64,000 nt of DNA from Affinirhizobium straminoryzae (lineage in GTDB: Bacteria > Pseudomonadota > Alphaproteobacteria > Rhizobiales > Rhizobiaceae), in contig NZ_VJMG01000036.1 in the NCBI RefSeq assembly GCF_007004135.1, forward strand, positions 1-64,000, given 5' to 3'. Below, piece after piece: positions 1-7,202 of the stretch. The notes under the pieces were generated by a model that was not told the origin of the DNA, searched no databases, and worked only from the letters and a program-made list of their open reading frames with translations. Both the position numbers and the translations under genes were made by a program. Position 1 is the stretch's first letter; the number at the start of each line of letters is the position of its first letter.

Positions 1-25
1 AAGAAACCGGCAGCAGGCCAAGAAT

Positions 26-880
26 TTAAAATTGCCCGTGGTCCACAATCGCGCTTGCAATTAGAGCGTCTAGCAGCTCAAGGGGTGTCGTCGTATCCGC
101 AAGACCTCCTGGCTTTGCCGGATCCAAAAGCAGAATTCGAAGTTCGGACTCGTGTACGAAGTCTCGAGGCTTAATAAACGAAGCCGACAACCATCTTGTA
201 ATCTCTGAAGTATTTTCTTCTAAAACAAAACGCTCGGGCACCGTGAATCTTTCGTCCTTATGCCCGTACTCAATTCGACGGCCAAGAAAAACAAATTGAG
301 CGATATCCTCTCTCGCTCGAATCACAGTTTCCAGCGCATCGAGCAGACGCTTCAAGTCATAGCTAACGAATGCTGCAAGTTCAAAGTTATCTTTGGAGCG
401 AATGAGTTTGGCTCTTTCGACGTCGAAATCTCCTATAGTGGAGCAGCTGCAGTAGTCATTAATCACGTATTCGCGAACAATCGCATTCATGCCAGGATCG
501 AATAAGACGTTTTGGAAATGGGCTTTTCCGAGTTGAATGTCTTCGACTTTTCCGGTGGCCGTCTGGAAAGTCTGACGGACCCTACCCTCTGAAAGATCAC
601 TAAATCGCCCTCTGACGCTCTCCTCTTTAGCACGATAGCTACCCGTCGTCCCGAAGCGAAAATATCCTTTAAGAACGCGATCAAGATACTTCGGGTGGAT
701 GTGGCGGGTAATCGTGGCCGGTAGATCGCTGGGTTGTAAATATGTTAGATCGTCTACGGTCAAAGGTGGAACATCAACGTTGTTTCTGATGTGAATTCCG
801 ACGAAGCCAGCTTGAAACGATTCTTTTGTTGATCTTGGATCACCGACTGCTAGTGGCGGTCGGAATGAGGGAGTCGGCAC
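26..880 (-). CDS. Uncharacterised protein, possibly DUF2971-like
   Basis: A 284-residue protein that I cannot assign with confidence. The block YLDRVLKGYFRFGT (about residue 65) and the late motif FVHESELRILL (about residue 240) are laid out as in DUF2971-type proteins, but this is a weak resemblance. There is no signal peptide or membrane segment. The start is a GTG at 880; no upstream ATG is in frame, so the N-terminus is uncertain. Base composition is AT-richer than the core genes on the right. It lies outside the 39-bp repeat at 1113-1151, so it belongs either to the left flank or to a larger island extending beyond the window. Confidence 0.6.
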   Translation of the reverse strand: MPTPSFRPPLAVGDPRSTKESFQAGFVGIHIRNNVDVPPLTVDDLTYLQPSDLPATITRHIHPKYLDRVLKGYFRFGTTGSYRAKEESVRGRFSDLSEGRVRQTFQTATGKVEDIQLGKAHFQNVLFDPGMNAIVREYVINDYCSCSTIGDFDVERAKLIRSKDNFELAAFVSYDLKRLLDALETVIRAREDIAQFVFLGRRIEYGHKDERFTVPERFVLEENTSEITRWLSASFIKPRDFVHESELRILLLDPAKPGGLADTTTPLELLDALIASAIVDHGQF

Positions 881-1112
881 GCCGGAACGACTGGCGTTTT
901 TAAGATGCGCGCTCCCAATTCATCTCCCTTTGAAAATTTCGCCATCCAATTCTCCCCCAAATATGTAGGAAGAAAGCATACAATTTTCCGGAAACTTAAT
1001 AAAGCTCACATGGTCAGGTGGTCACCGTCTAGAAAGAAACGTCGTGCATTGCTGTCGCCGACCTGCGGAACTTGGCTTCGCATATAATATGCAAGACTTT
1101 TATTTTTCCGGA

Positions 1113-1151
1113 TTTAGGTGTCAAAATTCCGGAAATCCGCGTCAAGCTACA
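1113..1151. repeat. 39-bp direct repeat, left copy
   Basis: Starts TTTAGGTGTCAAAATTCC and ends CGTCAAGCTACA. It is identical over 39 bp to 43730-43768 in the same orientation; the match continues seven bases leftward with one mismatch (1106-1151 against 43723-43768). The two copies enclose the whole accessory block. The origin could be an attachment-site duplication, the ends of a larger mobile element or a host intergenic repeat; the sequence alone does not decide. Confidence 0.85.
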
Positions 1152-1351
1152 CCGCGTCAAGCTACACTATCCATAGGTCATTGATTGTTGTTCGACAAAC
1201 CGAGACGGAATTTGCGGGAATTTCCGGGGTCGGACGGGAATGCGCGGAAGCGTCCTATTTCGAAGGGATTTTGCCGCTGCGAAGCAGAGGTGCAGTCGGG
1301 ATGGCCGCAGCCGGACCAAATTCATAATGGAGCTTATGCGGCAAACTTTGC

Positions 1352-1423
1352 TCGAAGGCCGCCGAGCCTTCAAGCGGTCTTCAAAACCGGCTCCCCTGCC
1401 CTTCAAATGGCTTCAAGCCCTTG
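1352..1423 (+). repeat. CTTCAA-type short repeats near the left end of the element
   Basis: Two related blocks, CCTTCAAGCGGTCTTCAAAAC (1367-1387, two overlapping pieces) and CCCTTCAAATGGCTTCAAG (1399-1417). They resemble intergenic blocks at 23262-23284 and 28153-28178 and, in inverted orientation, 41891-41925. An inverted pair near both element ends would fit transposase-binding sites of a Mu-like phage; that is inference. Confidence 0.4.
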
Positions 1424-1485
1424 ATTTCTTGAGCGACGTGCGCGGCACACCGTTGCAGCGCTTTCGGTCTGCAGGGCGCCTTCGG

Positions 1486-1513
1486 GGCGGACTTCTCAAT
1501 TGAGAAATCCGCC
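1486..1513. repeat. 28-bp imperfect palindrome
   Basis: Arms GGCGGA-C-TTCTCAA and TTGAGAA-A-TCCGCC meet with no spacer and one C/A mismatch. As RNA it would form a stable hairpin. It lies about 110 bp beyond the stop of the leftward gene at 1622, so it could end that transcript, although no U-run follows on either strand. It could also be a protein-binding site. Confidence 0.5.
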
Positions 1514-1621
1514 TTCAGCGACAAACGCGTGAGAAATACAGAAAATAATGCAAAATCAAAGCGTTGACAAACAGGCCTACGAGGAGAGATTTCCGACGTC
1601 CCTCCCCGTGAGTTTGGCGGG

Positions 1622-2716
1622 TCAGAGCTTCACCTGATAGGCGATTGCCTTACGCTCGCAACTCTTCACATCCCACGCGTGGTACACGGTCAACGAGCCG
1701 CCGGAGGCAACGGGTTTGGCGCCATTGCGTTGGCGGACCAGATCGATATCGCGCACCAGACACAGAGCATTATTCGGGAAATACGCTTCATGCGCCGCCA
1801 CCTCATTGGAGGTCATCAGGATGTGGTCACCAGACGAGGTGGTGCCCTTCACCTCGACGATGATCAGTTCGTCATCCTTCTTAAGGACGAAGTCATACGG
1901 GCGTGACGCACTCTTATTCTCGCAAACGTACCCCTGGCTTCCAAAGTGGCGTTCAACGACATTCATGGCGTGAACTTCAACAGCTTTGCGCTCATCAGCC
2001 GTCAGGCCAAACCCTTGCCCCGAACCAGAACGCCTGCCGCGCATGGCAGTGACGATTTCCTCCTGACCGATAGCAAATTCCAACTCGTCAGCATCAGGGG
2101 ATCGGCCGAGGTCATCTTCATTGTAAATCCGGTGGAGAAGGCCCGCAAACAACAGCAAGTCACTACGGAATTCATCCTCGGACGGAAGCGCATCAGCATG
2201 ATAGACTTTGGCAACCGGCGCGGAGGCCTCATAGGCGCTTCCGAGCTTGCCATTCGCACCCAGCTCGATTTCCGGAAGGAGATCAGGATGCTCACCGAAA
2301 GAATTTGAGAGGACGCCGCGAGCCCAGGAGGTGAGCCGCCGCATCTGCTCTTTAGGTTTCTTCTCAAAACCCGTGCCGGTCCACGTGGTCGCTCCGTGAT
2401 TGATAGCGAGATAGAGCTTTTTCCCTTCAGAATGGAAGAGAATGACCATATACCAACCCGTCTGGGGATTGGGCGACCTTTTCTTCGAATAAATGCGGAT
2501 CCACGGAATCGCGGTCTTGAGGCCGGAGCCATCGCTGCCGATGATACCGAGATCGTCCTTTGGAATATTCAGGATCGCCGAGAACGCATCCGAAAGTTCA
2601 CCCAGTTCGACTCGGAGATCGTCTCGCACAAGCGTCCCTCTCTCCTGCATCGCGGGCGTGTTGTCGGCTGACCATTCCTGTTGAAGTTCTACGATACGGG
2701 CGAGCGTTTCAATCAT
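1622..2716 (-). CDS. MrcB-N (DUF3578) plus DUF3883-like nuclease domain; candidate type IV restriction protein
   Basis: A 364-residue protein. The start at 2716 is chosen over 2761 because AGGAGGT sits seven bases upstream. The N-terminal half contains WIRIYSKKRSPNPQTGWY and YLAINHG (about residues 70-110), typical of the MrcB N-terminal/DUF3578 domain. The C-terminal 110 residues carry PYDFVLKKDDELIIVEVKGT, the D-x(n)-ExK arrangement of DUF3883/PD-(D/E)XK folds. In McrBC-type systems such N-domains read modified or foreign DNA; here reader and nuclease-like domain are in one chain without an AAA+ motor. It is leftward and AT-richer than the phage core. Inference: stand-alone restriction/defence gene carried by the prophage. 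Confidence 0.72.
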   Translation of the reverse strand: MIETLARIVELQQEWSADNTPAMQERGTLVRDDLRVELGELSDAFSAILNIPKDDLGIIGSDGSGLKTAIPWIRIYSKKRSPNPQTGWYMVILFHSEGKKLYLAINHGATTWTGTGFEKKPKEQMRRLTSWARGVLSNSFGEHPDLLPEIELGANGKLGSAYEASAPVAKVYHADALPSEDEFRSDLLLFAGLLHRIYNEDDLGRSPDADELEFAIGQEEIVTAMRGRRSGSGQGFGLTADERKAVEVHAMNVVERHFGSQGYVCENKSASRPYDFVLKKDDELIIVEVKGTTSSGDHILMTSNEVAAHEAYFPNNALCLVRDIDLVRQRNGAKPVASGGSLTVYHAWDVKSCERKAIAYQVKL

Positions 2717-2885
2717 GGATACCTCCTGTAGATTGAGGGCAACCTCCCGCACAATCGTCAAGAATTCGATACCGTCAGTTTATCGGAAATCTCGACATCC
2801 TTCGCTAGCCTTCGGCATCTAGCGATCACACCGGACCCAGCCTCCAAACCTCGTAAGCAATCAGCGGCGAACATCTTCAAAGACA
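2717..2885. other. Intergenic stretch before the MrcB-N gene
   Basis: Holds the strong AGGAGGT ribosome binding site (2722-2728) for the leftward gene starting at 2716. A short leftward reading frame starting with two ATG codons near 2890 has no recognisable product. No clear promoter seen. Confidence 0.4.
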
Positions 2886-3210
2886 TCATTTCTTGCGCCA
2901 CCAATGCGGCGGAATCATCAACGCGAGCCCCAGGCCCCAGGAGGCTGAAGTAATGAAGGGCTCAAGGGCGGCCCAGAACAGCCACGACGATGGCTTCACC
3001 TACGCAAGGCCGGTGACAACTTCTTCATATTCTTTGATCACGGTTTTCGAGCCGTGCAGCCGATTGCCGCCATGCTGCTTCCGTGATCAACTTCAAACCA
3101 ACATCCGGGGAAAAAATGTCGTTTCCCGCCTTCTCCCAGCCTTGGGCCGCATAAATTCGGAGAGTCTGGAACGTCTCACAGGCGGCGCGTGCGCTTCTAA
3201 ATGATATACC
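2886..3210 (-). pseudogene. Coding-like remnants between the two defence genes
   Basis: Immediately after the stop of the upstream gene (3211) the same frame stays open for about 60 codons with protein-like composition, including GWEKAGNDIFSPDVGLKLIT. It then stops, while a neighbouring frame continues as VIKEYEEVVTGLA, as if one base had been lost. Directly after that stop, a GTG at 2999 could open a 37-codon peptide ending IPPHWWRKK (2886-2999) with a hydrophobic centre. No ribosome binding site is visible. It could be a decayed gene plus a small membrane peptide, or chance. Confidence 0.22.
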
Positions 3211-5553
3211 CTAGATGCGCCCGAAGTATCGCTCTAGTGGTCCAGTCACTAGGATTGAAGATCGAGCTACGTCACCCTTCGAAATCACCGATTTCGCTAC
3301 TTCGCCAAGCTCCGCGCATTCGTCTACCCCAAACTCATAGGAAAGACATCCAGACTGATCCAAATCATAATCGCTGACCATAAAGCTCCGCATGCCAACA
3401 TCATGTGCAAAAGCCCAAACGCCATTGACGCTTATACGTATTTTTAAAGCTTCCACAGAAATGCAATTAGAAATAAATATGCTTCTAATAGAAGAAATGC
3501 TTTCATCAGAAATATGATTTATTTTATCAGACCGCTTTTCTTTATACAATTTAGAAAGCGAAATTTGATCCAAACTATTAAATGCAAAAACCAGAAGACG
3601 CTTTGCCAAAGCAGATCTATCCTGCCGATTCAGGTGCTCTGAAGCAATCAATGAAACCGCGTAGACAGTGCTAATTTTTGTGGCTGTCCGGAATGCCTCA
3701 AATATGAAATCGTCAATCGTCTGCGCATCGCTGCCTTCCCGAAGATGGCGCTCATAGAGCGCAAAAATCTGTGGTGCCGTTGGCCTCGACAGAGGTTGCG
3801 GAGCGCCACTGACATCAAAATCCTCATGCAGTGAGGCAGCTCTAAAGAATTCTCTTAAAGTGGGGCCTCTCACGAATTCTATACCTTGAGCGATTTTGCT
3901 TGCCCCTTCAGGCGGACCGTCCATTACGAACGAGAGAATGTCCTTGTTTGCATGCCGGAAAAATTGCGCAAATCGCTCGCGAGAAAATGTCTGCTGGACG
4001 AAATAGCCGGCGACCAAAAACTCAAGGTAGCTCTTGTGAGGAAAGTAGTATATTGCCCCTCCCTTTGTTCCAACAGCCTCAGTATATTGCGCTAATCGCT
4101 CTATAACCGACCCCACCAAGGCTTCTCTCAGCGATCCTTCGGAGCGGCCCTCGATGTTGAGCGATTCTGGAATGAGGTCACGAGGTAATTCCGATGGAGT
4201 AAATCTGTTTTCGCGCTTATCTACCAATACCCACCAAGCTACGTTCTGCATGAAAACGGATCGCGGATCACTGTACCCGACCGAAGATTCCCCTATATCG
4301 ATCATTCGCGCCGGCTTGGATTGCTCACGCTTTACGAATTCATAGATGAACTCGCTGTAAAGCCGATATCTAGTGAGCTCCCCCGGCAAATTATTGTATT
4401 TTTTCAGAATTTTCGCATACATCCATAACTGCACGGGACGTGATAGAATATCAATCTCTCTTTTTTCGTACTTCGGAAACCCAGACCTCGAATTATCTAC
4501 GCAGAGATTCCCAAGATAAGATATAATCTGCGCCTCAGAAAGAGGAGATACTTGGATTTTCTCTAAATCTGCATCCGAACTTCCTATAGAAGAAAGAAGA
4601 TCTGCAAATACGCGCTCCTCCTCTTCTTCAGAGAAGAATGAATCTGGCCTGCCAAGAATAATTGTTTTGGAATTACCCTCGAAAAGCGGAGCCATCTTCT
4701 CAAATGTGAAGGCGAATTCCGCAATCGACATAGCGTGACGCATCTCGTCGAAGCCATCTAAAATGATGAGAAATAGCCCTTCCTCAACCATCCGTAAAAA
4801 CAGATTGTAATTAAAATTCCCGACGCTCGCACCCCCTTCTGAACCAGTCAGAACTGAACAAACGAGGCCCATCAGATCTTGTTTGGTAAATAGTTTTCCC
4901 AGCGATATGCGAATGGGTATACGAGGGAAGGTGCCGTTTTGATATTCTGATGACAGTGTGGATGCCAGGTAGAGACTAAAGCTTGTCTTCCCTAAGCCGT
5001 AACCACCATAGATGAGGAGCGCTCTTCCCTCAGATGCGATCCATTTTCGCGTACACTCCTCCAAGGTGCCTTCTCGATCGATCGCGTTCAAATGAAGAAA
5101 ATTTTTGTAGGATTTGTCATTCTTGAAGGACGCGATGTTGTCTTCGAGCAAGAACGAGAAATTCATAATTTCAGACAAGAATTCTTGGTACGTCGAATGC
5201 ACGACGTTCTTCATTTTTTTTAATGTATCGTAGGGCTGTTGACTCAATTCGTGATTAGAAATGATCCAAAGATAATTTATGTCACCGGCATCAATTGCTC
5301 TATAATATTTAATCTCGATTTCAGCAAGATCTGTGGAATTGAGAGACTTTGCCCAATCCTTGCATTCCACCGCAACCTTCATCTGAAATTTGGAGCTTTT
5401 CTGGTCGATGAAGTATACGTCAGCCGTCGTAGGACCGATAGGGTACTCTAATTCCACTTTTCTATGAACAATACTTAAAATAGCTGCCACTTTATCGCGT
5501 AATGCTGATCCGGGCTTCTTCTTGATTATCGCATCCACTGACAATTCCTCCAA
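3211..5553 (-). CDS. PD-(D/E)XK nuclease-NACHT NTPase; bacterial NLR-like defence protein
   Basis: A 780-residue protein. Residues about 15-100 look like a Mrr/PD-(D/E)XK nuclease, with D45 and the E-C-K triad (VAVECKDW, E63/K65). Then comes a NACHT-type STAND NTPase: Walker A GGYGLGKTS (183-191), and Walker B with the NACHT acidic cluster LIILDGFDEM (D266, D269, E270). The later HKSYLEFLVAGYF motif near residue 510 is typical after NACHT modules. The long C-terminal part is probably the sensor. Family members are known to give abortive phage defence. It starts 10 bp after the repressor stop on the same strand, so it is probably transcribed with it in the lysogen. It is markedly AT-rich, indicating recent transfer. 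Substrate and trigger are unknown. Confidence 0.8.
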   Translation of the reverse strand: MEELSVDAIIKKKPGSALRDKVAAILSIVHRKVELEYPIGPTTADVYFIDQKSSKFQMKVAVECKDWAKSLNSTDLAEIEIKYYRAIDAGDINYLWIISNHELSQQPYDTLKKMKNVVHSTYQEFLSEIMNFSFLLEDNIASFKNDKSYKNFLHLNAIDREGTLEECTRKWIASEGRALLIYGGYGLGKTSFSLYLASTLSSEYQNGTFPRIPIRISLGKLFTKQDLMGLVCSVLTGSEGGASVGNFNYNLFLRMVEEGLFLIILDGFDEMRHAMSIAEFAFTFEKMAPLFEGNSKTIILGRPDSFFSEEEEERVFADLLSSIGSSDADLEKIQVSPLSEAQIISYLGNLCVDNSRSGFPKYEKREIDILSRPVQLWMYAKILKKYNNLPGELTRYRLYSEFIYEFVKREQSKPARMIDIGESSVGYSDPRSVFMQNVAWWVLVDKRENRFTPSELPRDLIPESLNIEGRSEGSLREALVGSVIERLAQYTEAVGTKGGAIYYFPHKSYLEFLVAGYFVQQTFSRERFAQFFRHANKDILSFVMDGPPEGASKIAQGIEFVRGPTLREFFRAASLHEDFDVSGAPQPLSRPTAPQIFALYERHLREGSDAQTIDDFIFEAFRTATKISTVYAVSLIASEHLNRQDRSALAKRLLVFAFNSLDQISLSKLYKEKRSDKINHISDESISSIRSIFISNCISVEALKIRISVNGVWAFAHDVGMRSFMVSDYDLDQSGCLSYEFGVDECAELGEVAKSVISKGDVARSSILVTGPLERYFGRI

Positions 5554-5562
5554 AATCGAAGA

Positions 5563-6243
5563 CTACCGCACCGGCATAGGCGCATGCCCCGTAAACATCA
5601 CCCTGCCCCCCACGCTCAGCTCGTGCACCCTATCCGCCGCGAACACCTCGGGCGGATAGCCGGCAGCCTGGTTGTCTGAGGTGAGGTAAAGCTTGCCGTC
5701 CATGGACCATCTGGCGCGTTTCACCAGGACTTTGTCCATGACGTTGAAGTGATAGATCCGGCCGTCGTCGACCTCGGTCTTGGAGGCGTCGACAATGAGA
5801 AGTGCGCCGTCTGGAATAGTCGGCCACATGGAGTCCCCGCGCGCTTCCAAGATGTAGCAATACTCCGGTTGAGCACCGAGATTTCGCAAAAATTCCCGAC
5901 CAAAGCTCACCTCCCCTACCGGCATTTGGTCAACTGCAATCAGTCCGTTTCCGGCGGATGCGCGTGCATTGAAGCGAGGCAGGCGAACCAGATCTGTCGC
6001 AGCCAGATCGGGGAGCGCTTGGGAAGCAGCTTGACCGCCGAAAAGCAACCATTGCGGCTCCACCCCGAGAATATCACAAATTTTTGCGATCTCATGCAGG
6101 CCGAATGACTGCCGGCCTTTTTTATAAGCCGTCCAGGTATTGGGTGAGATCCCCAATTTTGCAGCAAATTCGCCCTCACTTGCCTCACCTTTAAGGGTGA
6201 GAAGCCGCGAAATGACGCCCTCGTAGTCAAATGATACGACCAT
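5563..6243 (-). CDS. Prophage repressor, HTH plus S24 peptidase (Mu c position)
   Basis: A 226-residue protein starting with MVVSFDYEGV. Residues about 8-62 form a Cro/C1-type helix-turn-helix (AAKLGISPNTWTAYKKG). The C-terminal part is a LexA/CI-type S24 peptidase with catalytic Ser138 (RGDSMWPTI) and Lys175 (KVLVKR); Ala97-Gly98 (ASAGNG) is a plausible self-cleavage site. The protein should therefore be DNA-damage inducible, unlike the Mu repressor itself. It diverges from the Ner gene; related 17-bp sites lie in the divergent region and inside this gene. An upstream open frame to 6462 overlaps these sites and is not used here. Confidence 0.88.
   Translation of the reverse strand: MVVSFDYEGVISRLLTLKGEASEGEFAAKLGISPNTWTAYKKGRQSFGLHEIAKICDILGVEPQWLLFGGQAASQALPDLAATDLVRLPRFNARASAGNGLIAVDQMPVGEVSFGREFLRNLGAQPEYCYILEARGDSMWPTIPDGALLIVDASKTEVDDGRIYHFNVMDKVLVKRARWSMDGKLYLTSDNQAAGYPPEVFAADRVHELSVGGRVMFTGHAPMPVR
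6074..6090. promoter_or_regulatory. Candidate repressor operator O3, inside the repressor gene
   Basis: TCACAAATTTTTGCGAT matches the site at 6282-6298 in 15 of 17 positions and shares its last 11 bases with 6252-6268. It lies inside the repressor coding sequence, about 150 bp downstream of its start, where it could add autoregulation or looping. Confidence 0.45.
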
Positions 6244-6251
6244 GCGCGGTG

Positions 6252-6268
6252 GCGCAGATTTTTGCGAT
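6252..6268. promoter_or_regulatory. Candidate repressor operator O1
   Basis: GCGCAGATTTTTGCGAT, a direct repeat of the 6282-6298 site at a 30-bp spacing (about three helical turns). It lies in the divergent region just upstream of the repressor start codon. Confidence 0.55.
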
Positions 6269-6274
6269 ACAGAT

Positions 6275-6303
6275 TTGACTGTCACAATTTTCTGCGATAA
6301 CCT
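6275..6303 (+). promoter_or_regulatory. Predicted early promoter (PE-like)
   Basis: TTGACT (6275-6280), a 17-bp spacer and TAACCT (6298-6303). The -35 is good and the -10 is weak. It reads toward the Ner, transposase and MuB genes and overlaps operator O2. Confidence 0.5.
6282..6298. promoter_or_regulatory. Candidate repressor operator O2, inside the early promoter
   Basis: TCACAATTTTCTGCGAT occupies the spacer of the predicted rightward early promoter. Repressor bound here would block polymerase, as expected for a lysogenic switch. Confidence 0.55.
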
Positions 6304-6379
6304 TTCCATAAATACGGACCAAAACAACCATGAAAAGGGAGACCGGCCAGGGTCTCCCTCTCCACAACGAGGATCCACT

Positions 6380-6715
6380 ATGCACCGGCCCAGCCAAGCC
6401 GACAAGCAGACCACAACCGCAGTCGACAGGAAGATTTCCGAGATCACCACCATCAAGAGCAAGCTCTACAGGGCAGGTCTCACGCTTCTTGAAATCGACC
6501 GCACTTACGACCTCCCCAGAGGCACCGCAGGAACCACCCTGCGGGAGCCCAATGTGAAGGGCGAGCGGGCGATTGCCGCAGCTCTCGGCACACGGCCAGA
6601 ACTGCTCTGGCGGACGCGTTACCACGCCTCCGGTCTGCGGAAATCGCCTCAACCCGCTGAAAACTATGTCCGCCCCGCCACGATGGCGCAACGCCAAATC
6701 GAAGCGAGGGCTTAG
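6380..6715 (+). CDS. ner: Ner-like HTH regulator (Nlp family)
   Basis: A 111-residue protein. ATG 6380 has AACGAGGA upstream; the longer open frame from 6242 runs through the operators and is unlikely. The segment from IKSKLYRAGLTLLEI to RPELLWRTRYH matches the Ner/Nlp fold, in which the C-terminal W-x-x-RY motif is typical. In Mu, Ner shuts down early and repressor promoters during lytic growth. Its position as first gene of the rightward early operon, divergent from the repressor, is exactly that of Mu ner. Confidence 0.85.
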   Translation: MHRPSQADKQTTTAVDRKISEITTIKSKLYRAGLTLLEIDRTYDLPRGTAGTTLREPNVKGERAIAAALGTRPELLWRTRYHASGLRKSPQPAENYVRPATMAQRQIEARA

Positions 6716-6717
6716 AC

Positions 6718-6846
6718 ATGAAAAACCCCTTCATCCCCTCCCGTTCCCCCATCTGCCGCGTGGCGGATTGGCTGATGATCTTTGGCCTCGCGATAGCCGG
6801 CCTCGTCGCCGTGATCGCCGCTCTCCTCTCGCAGGTGATGGCATGA
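6718..6846 (+). CDS. Small single-span membrane protein, 42 aa
   Basis: ATG 6718 is two bases after the ner stop. The product begins MKNPFIPSRSP and has one strongly hydrophobic segment (about residues 18-40). Its stop overlaps the next start (ATGA at 6843-6846), suggesting translational coupling. No family recognised. A small membrane protein in the early operon could affect superinfection or the host envelope, but nothing in the sequence shows it. Confidence 0.55.
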   Translation: MKNPFIPSRSPICRVADWLMIFGLAIAGLVAVIAALLSQVMA

Positions 6847-7202
6847 TCGACATCTACAATGCCAAGGCCCTTTACGAAGCCCAGCTGCACGCCTGCTATG
6901 CCGCCGTGCGGGAAGGCTTTCCGCATCTTGCCATCCGCGACATCGTCGAGCCTCCGCACCAGTGGTTCGATGCGGCGCTTGCCCGCCAGGTGGTCATTCA
7001 CCTGATGGTCACGGAATTCCGCTGGCCGAAGCGCCGCGTCGTGGAGATGGAGGATCGCTCGCGCGAAGCAGTCAACCGGGCGCTGCGCACCATCGACACC
7101 CGGCTGGAAACGCCGCGTTTCAACACGCATTACCGCAGCATCGCGGCCCGCGCCCATACCCTCGCCTTCCTGCAGACGGAAGAGGAAAGAGGAGTGGCCT
7201 GA
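6843..7202 (+). CDS. DnaA C-terminal-like DNA-binding protein
   Basis: A 119-residue protein. The stretch ARQVVIHLMVTEFRWPKRRV through SREAVNRALRTIDTRL (about residues 45-85) resembles the helix-turn-helix of DnaA domain IV (the region that contacts DnaA boxes), without the ATPase domain. The start overlaps the preceding stop and its own stop overlaps the ParB-like start. Such a fragment could recruit host replication or compete for origin sites; this is inference. In rhizobial genomes similar stand-alone domains are often annotated simply as HTH proteins. Confidence 0.55.
   Translation: MIDIYNAKALYEAQLHACYAAVREGFPHLAIRDIVEPPHQWFDAALARQVVIHLMVTEFRWPKRRVVEMEDRSREAVNRALRTIDTRLETPRFNTHYRSIAARAHTLAFLQTEEERGVA

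Larger units (their letters stand above)
881..1621. other. 741-bp non-coding stretch holding the left repeat and short repeats
   Basis: No convincing gene. The left half (to about 1170) is AT-rich and contains the left copy of the 39-bp repeat, followed by a tandem second copy of its last 15 bases (CGCGTCAAGCTACAC). The right half is GC-richer and holds CTTCAA-type short repeats (1352-1423) and an imperfect palindrome (1486-1513). Several small ORFs run through it on both strands, but none has a ribosome binding site or recognisable product. If the Mu-like prophage includes the two leftward defence genes, its left end should be in this stretch. Confidence 0.6.

Noticed and set aside
2893-3204. 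A 103-codon rightward frame between the defence genes
   Set aside because: Cys/Pro-rich product with no start signal; the opposite strand gives more protein-like pieces.
6242-6379. An N-terminal extension of the Ner-like protein from 6242
   Set aside because: It would run through the operators and early promoter; ATG 6380 has a good ribosome binding site and starts the conserved fold.
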